Source of the DNA: Candidatus Aminicenantota bacterium
Lineage (GTDB): Bacteria > Acidobacteriota > Aminicenantia > UBA2199
Direction of reading: 5' to 3'
NCBI GenBank assembly: GCA_020355945.1
Contig: CP070627.1
Span: 410,981 to 426,785 of the forward strand
DNA: 15,805 nucleotides
The notes below the pieces were generated by a model that made no database searches, was not told the origin of the DNA, and was given only the letters and a program-made list of their open reading frames with translations. Both the position numbers and the translations under genes were made by a program. Shown in pieces: positions 14,973 through 15,805 of the stretch. Each line of letters starts with the position of its first letter. The first letter of the stretch is position 1.

Positions 14973-15592
14973 AAGATAACTTAATCAAAAAAATTTTAGA
15001 TGTGATAAAATTATCGGAGCGCTTAAAATTTGAATTACGACACAGTTGGCTCTCAAATGGGCAACAGGAAAGTGTAGCAGATCATTGTTGGCAAATGTCT
15101 TTTTTAGCGTTATTACTATATCGTTACCTGGAACACCCGGTTGATCTTGAGAAAACCCTAAAAATGATTGTTATTCATGATATTGTGGAGGCTGAAATTG
15201 GAGACATTCCATGCTTTGAAACCGGGCATCGAAAAGAGTCTAAGTATTCATTGGAATGCAAAGCCATTGAAAATATTCGTATGATGCTTTCTGACGAAAA
15301 AATTGGAGAAGAGCTGTACAATCTATGGCACGAATTTCAAGCCGGGGACACAATCGAAGCAAAGTTCGTAAAAGCATTGGATAATTTGGAAGTACAAATT
15401 CAACATAACCTGGCGAATCTAAGTACATGGGAAGAAATCGAATATGATTTGGTCTACACGAAAATGGATAAGCATTGCTGCCATGATGAATTTCTCCAGG
15501 CATTCTGTGATTATGTTAAACTGGATGCCGAAACCAAAATGAAAAGCGGGGGAATTGATGTGAATGCAATAAAAAAAGGTAAGATCATTTAA
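14969..15592 (+). CDS. HD-domain phosphohydrolase (HD_3, YfbR/HDDC2-like 5'-deoxynucleotidase family)
   Basis: A 207-residue soluble protein with the HD_3 pattern: LKFELRHSWL near the start, ESVADHCWQMSFLALLL (metal ligand H39), MIVIHDIVEAEIGDIP (H70-D71, with E74, E76 and D79 nearby) and EAKFVKALDNLEVQIQH (D138). These are the H...HD...D ligands of a divalent-metal phosphohydrolase. The length fits the roughly 200-residue family. Characterised relatives dephosphorylate deoxynucleoside 5'-monophosphates; the substrate here is not determined. The start is well supported: GGAG at 14958-14961 lies 7 nt before the ATG. It follows the transposase remnant and has a promoter candidate at 14680, so it is probably independent of the NRPS and a housekeeping gene rather than part of the pathway. 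Confidence 0.88.
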   Translation: MKDNLIKKILDVIKLSERLKFELRHSWLSNGQQESVADHCWQMSFLALLLYRYLEHPVDLEKTLKMIVIHDIVEAEIGDIPCFETGHRKESKYSLECKAIENIRMMLSDEKIGEELYNLWHEFQAGDTIEAKFVKALDNLEVQIQHNLANLSTWEEIEYDLVYTKMDKHCCHDEFLQAFCDYVKLDAETKMKSGGIDVNAIKKGKII

Positions 15593-15621
15593 TTTACCGC
15601 ACTTTCACACTCTCAAAATTA

Positions 15622-15669
15622 CCAATGACCAATGACCAATGAACGTTCTTTTAAGCTCTCTTCCAATGA
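15622..15669. repeat. Intergenic CCAATGA heptamer tandem repeat
   Basis: Three perfect tandem copies of CCAATGA occupy 15622-15642, and a fourth isolated copy lies at 15663-15669. The unit length matches the ATGCGCC heptamer array inside A2. Confidence 0.85.
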
Positions 15670-15693
15670 CAGGAGAAAAAAAAATCTTTAATA

Positions 15694-15727
15694 TTGACAT
15701 CAATCGCTATCTTCTTTATAATATAAT
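15694..15727 (+). promoter_or_regulatory. Consensus sigma70 promoter near the window end
   Basis: TTGACA (15694-15699), exactly 17 nt, then TATAAT (15717-15722), with a second overlapping TATAAT at 15722-15727. Both hexamers are perfect matches. Transcription would start near 15729-15734 and run out of the window. The AT-rich context makes the -10 less striking than the -35 and spacing. Confidence 0.5.
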
Positions 15728-15805
15728 ATGCTTATGCGAACAGTGTTTGAAAGTCTTTTTCTTGTGCCGCTTGCTCAGCCAGTCCTTGAGAAATCACCAA
15801 ACAAA
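15728..15805. other. Window edge: two competing partial reading frames
   Basis: On the + strand an ATG at 15728 opens a frame to the window end (MLMRTVFESLFLVPLAQPVLEKSPNK); it has no ribosome site and would be leaderless from the promoter just upstream. On the - strand the same bases read as a plausible protein C-terminus ending LAEQAAQEKDFQTLFA with its stop at 15732-15734. I cannot decide between them, and neither is recognised. Confidence 0.25.

Overview
The window (15.8 kb, AT-rich, all recognisable genes on the + strand) looks like an accessory, natural-product region of an uncultured Gram-negative bacterium. The 5' end is the C-terminal part of a DUF5916-type outer-membrane beta-barrel protein, which implies a diderm. 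The NRPS style (A-domain wording such as [21 protein letters not shown]), the palindrome-laden coding sequence and the heptamer tandem repeats remind me of NRPS genes from Candidatus Aminicenantes (Acidobacteriota). That is recollection, not a search result, and should be treated as a moderate-to-weak taxonomic guess.

Layout: (1) 1-1308, truncated DUF5916 protein. (2) 1339-12642, one 3767-residue NRPS with order C-A-PCP / C-A-PCP / C-A-PCP / C. It has three complete modules, no epimerase, no thioesterase or reductase, and a divergent C-terminal condensation domain. (3) 12629-14623, a cobalamin-binding-domain radical SAM enzyme whose start overlaps the NRPS end by 14 nt, so the two are probably co-expressed and the enzyme may tailor the peptide. 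(4) 14715-14972, a short remnant of an ISAzo13-family transposase downstream of a sigma70-like promoter. (5) 14969-15592, an HD-domain (HD_3, YfbR/HDDC2-like) phosphohydrolase. (6) 15593-15805, a short intergenic stretch with a heptamer tandem repeat and a perfect-looking TTGACA-17-TATAAT promoter.

Working model: the NRPS adds three L-configured residues to an acyl or peptidyl donor supplied to the N-terminal C domain. A1 and A3 have almost the same predicted binding pocket, so residues 1 and 3 are probably the same or similar, and A2 differs. The terminal C domain (NHxxxDA instead of HHxxxDG) is the only candidate release catalyst in view. The radical SAM enzyme may modify the product.

The most unusual signal is at DNA level. 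The same surface loop (between core motifs A6 and A7) of all three adenylation domains carries an in-frame, GC-rich, palindromic insertion with shared ends (TTTTGC ... GCAAAA) and a shared GGGTCCAG core that is read in a different codon phase in each copy. Further hairpins and short tandem repeats lie elsewhere in modules 1 and 2. This looks like a family of small palindromic elements living inside coding sequence, analogous to Rickettsia palindromic elements.
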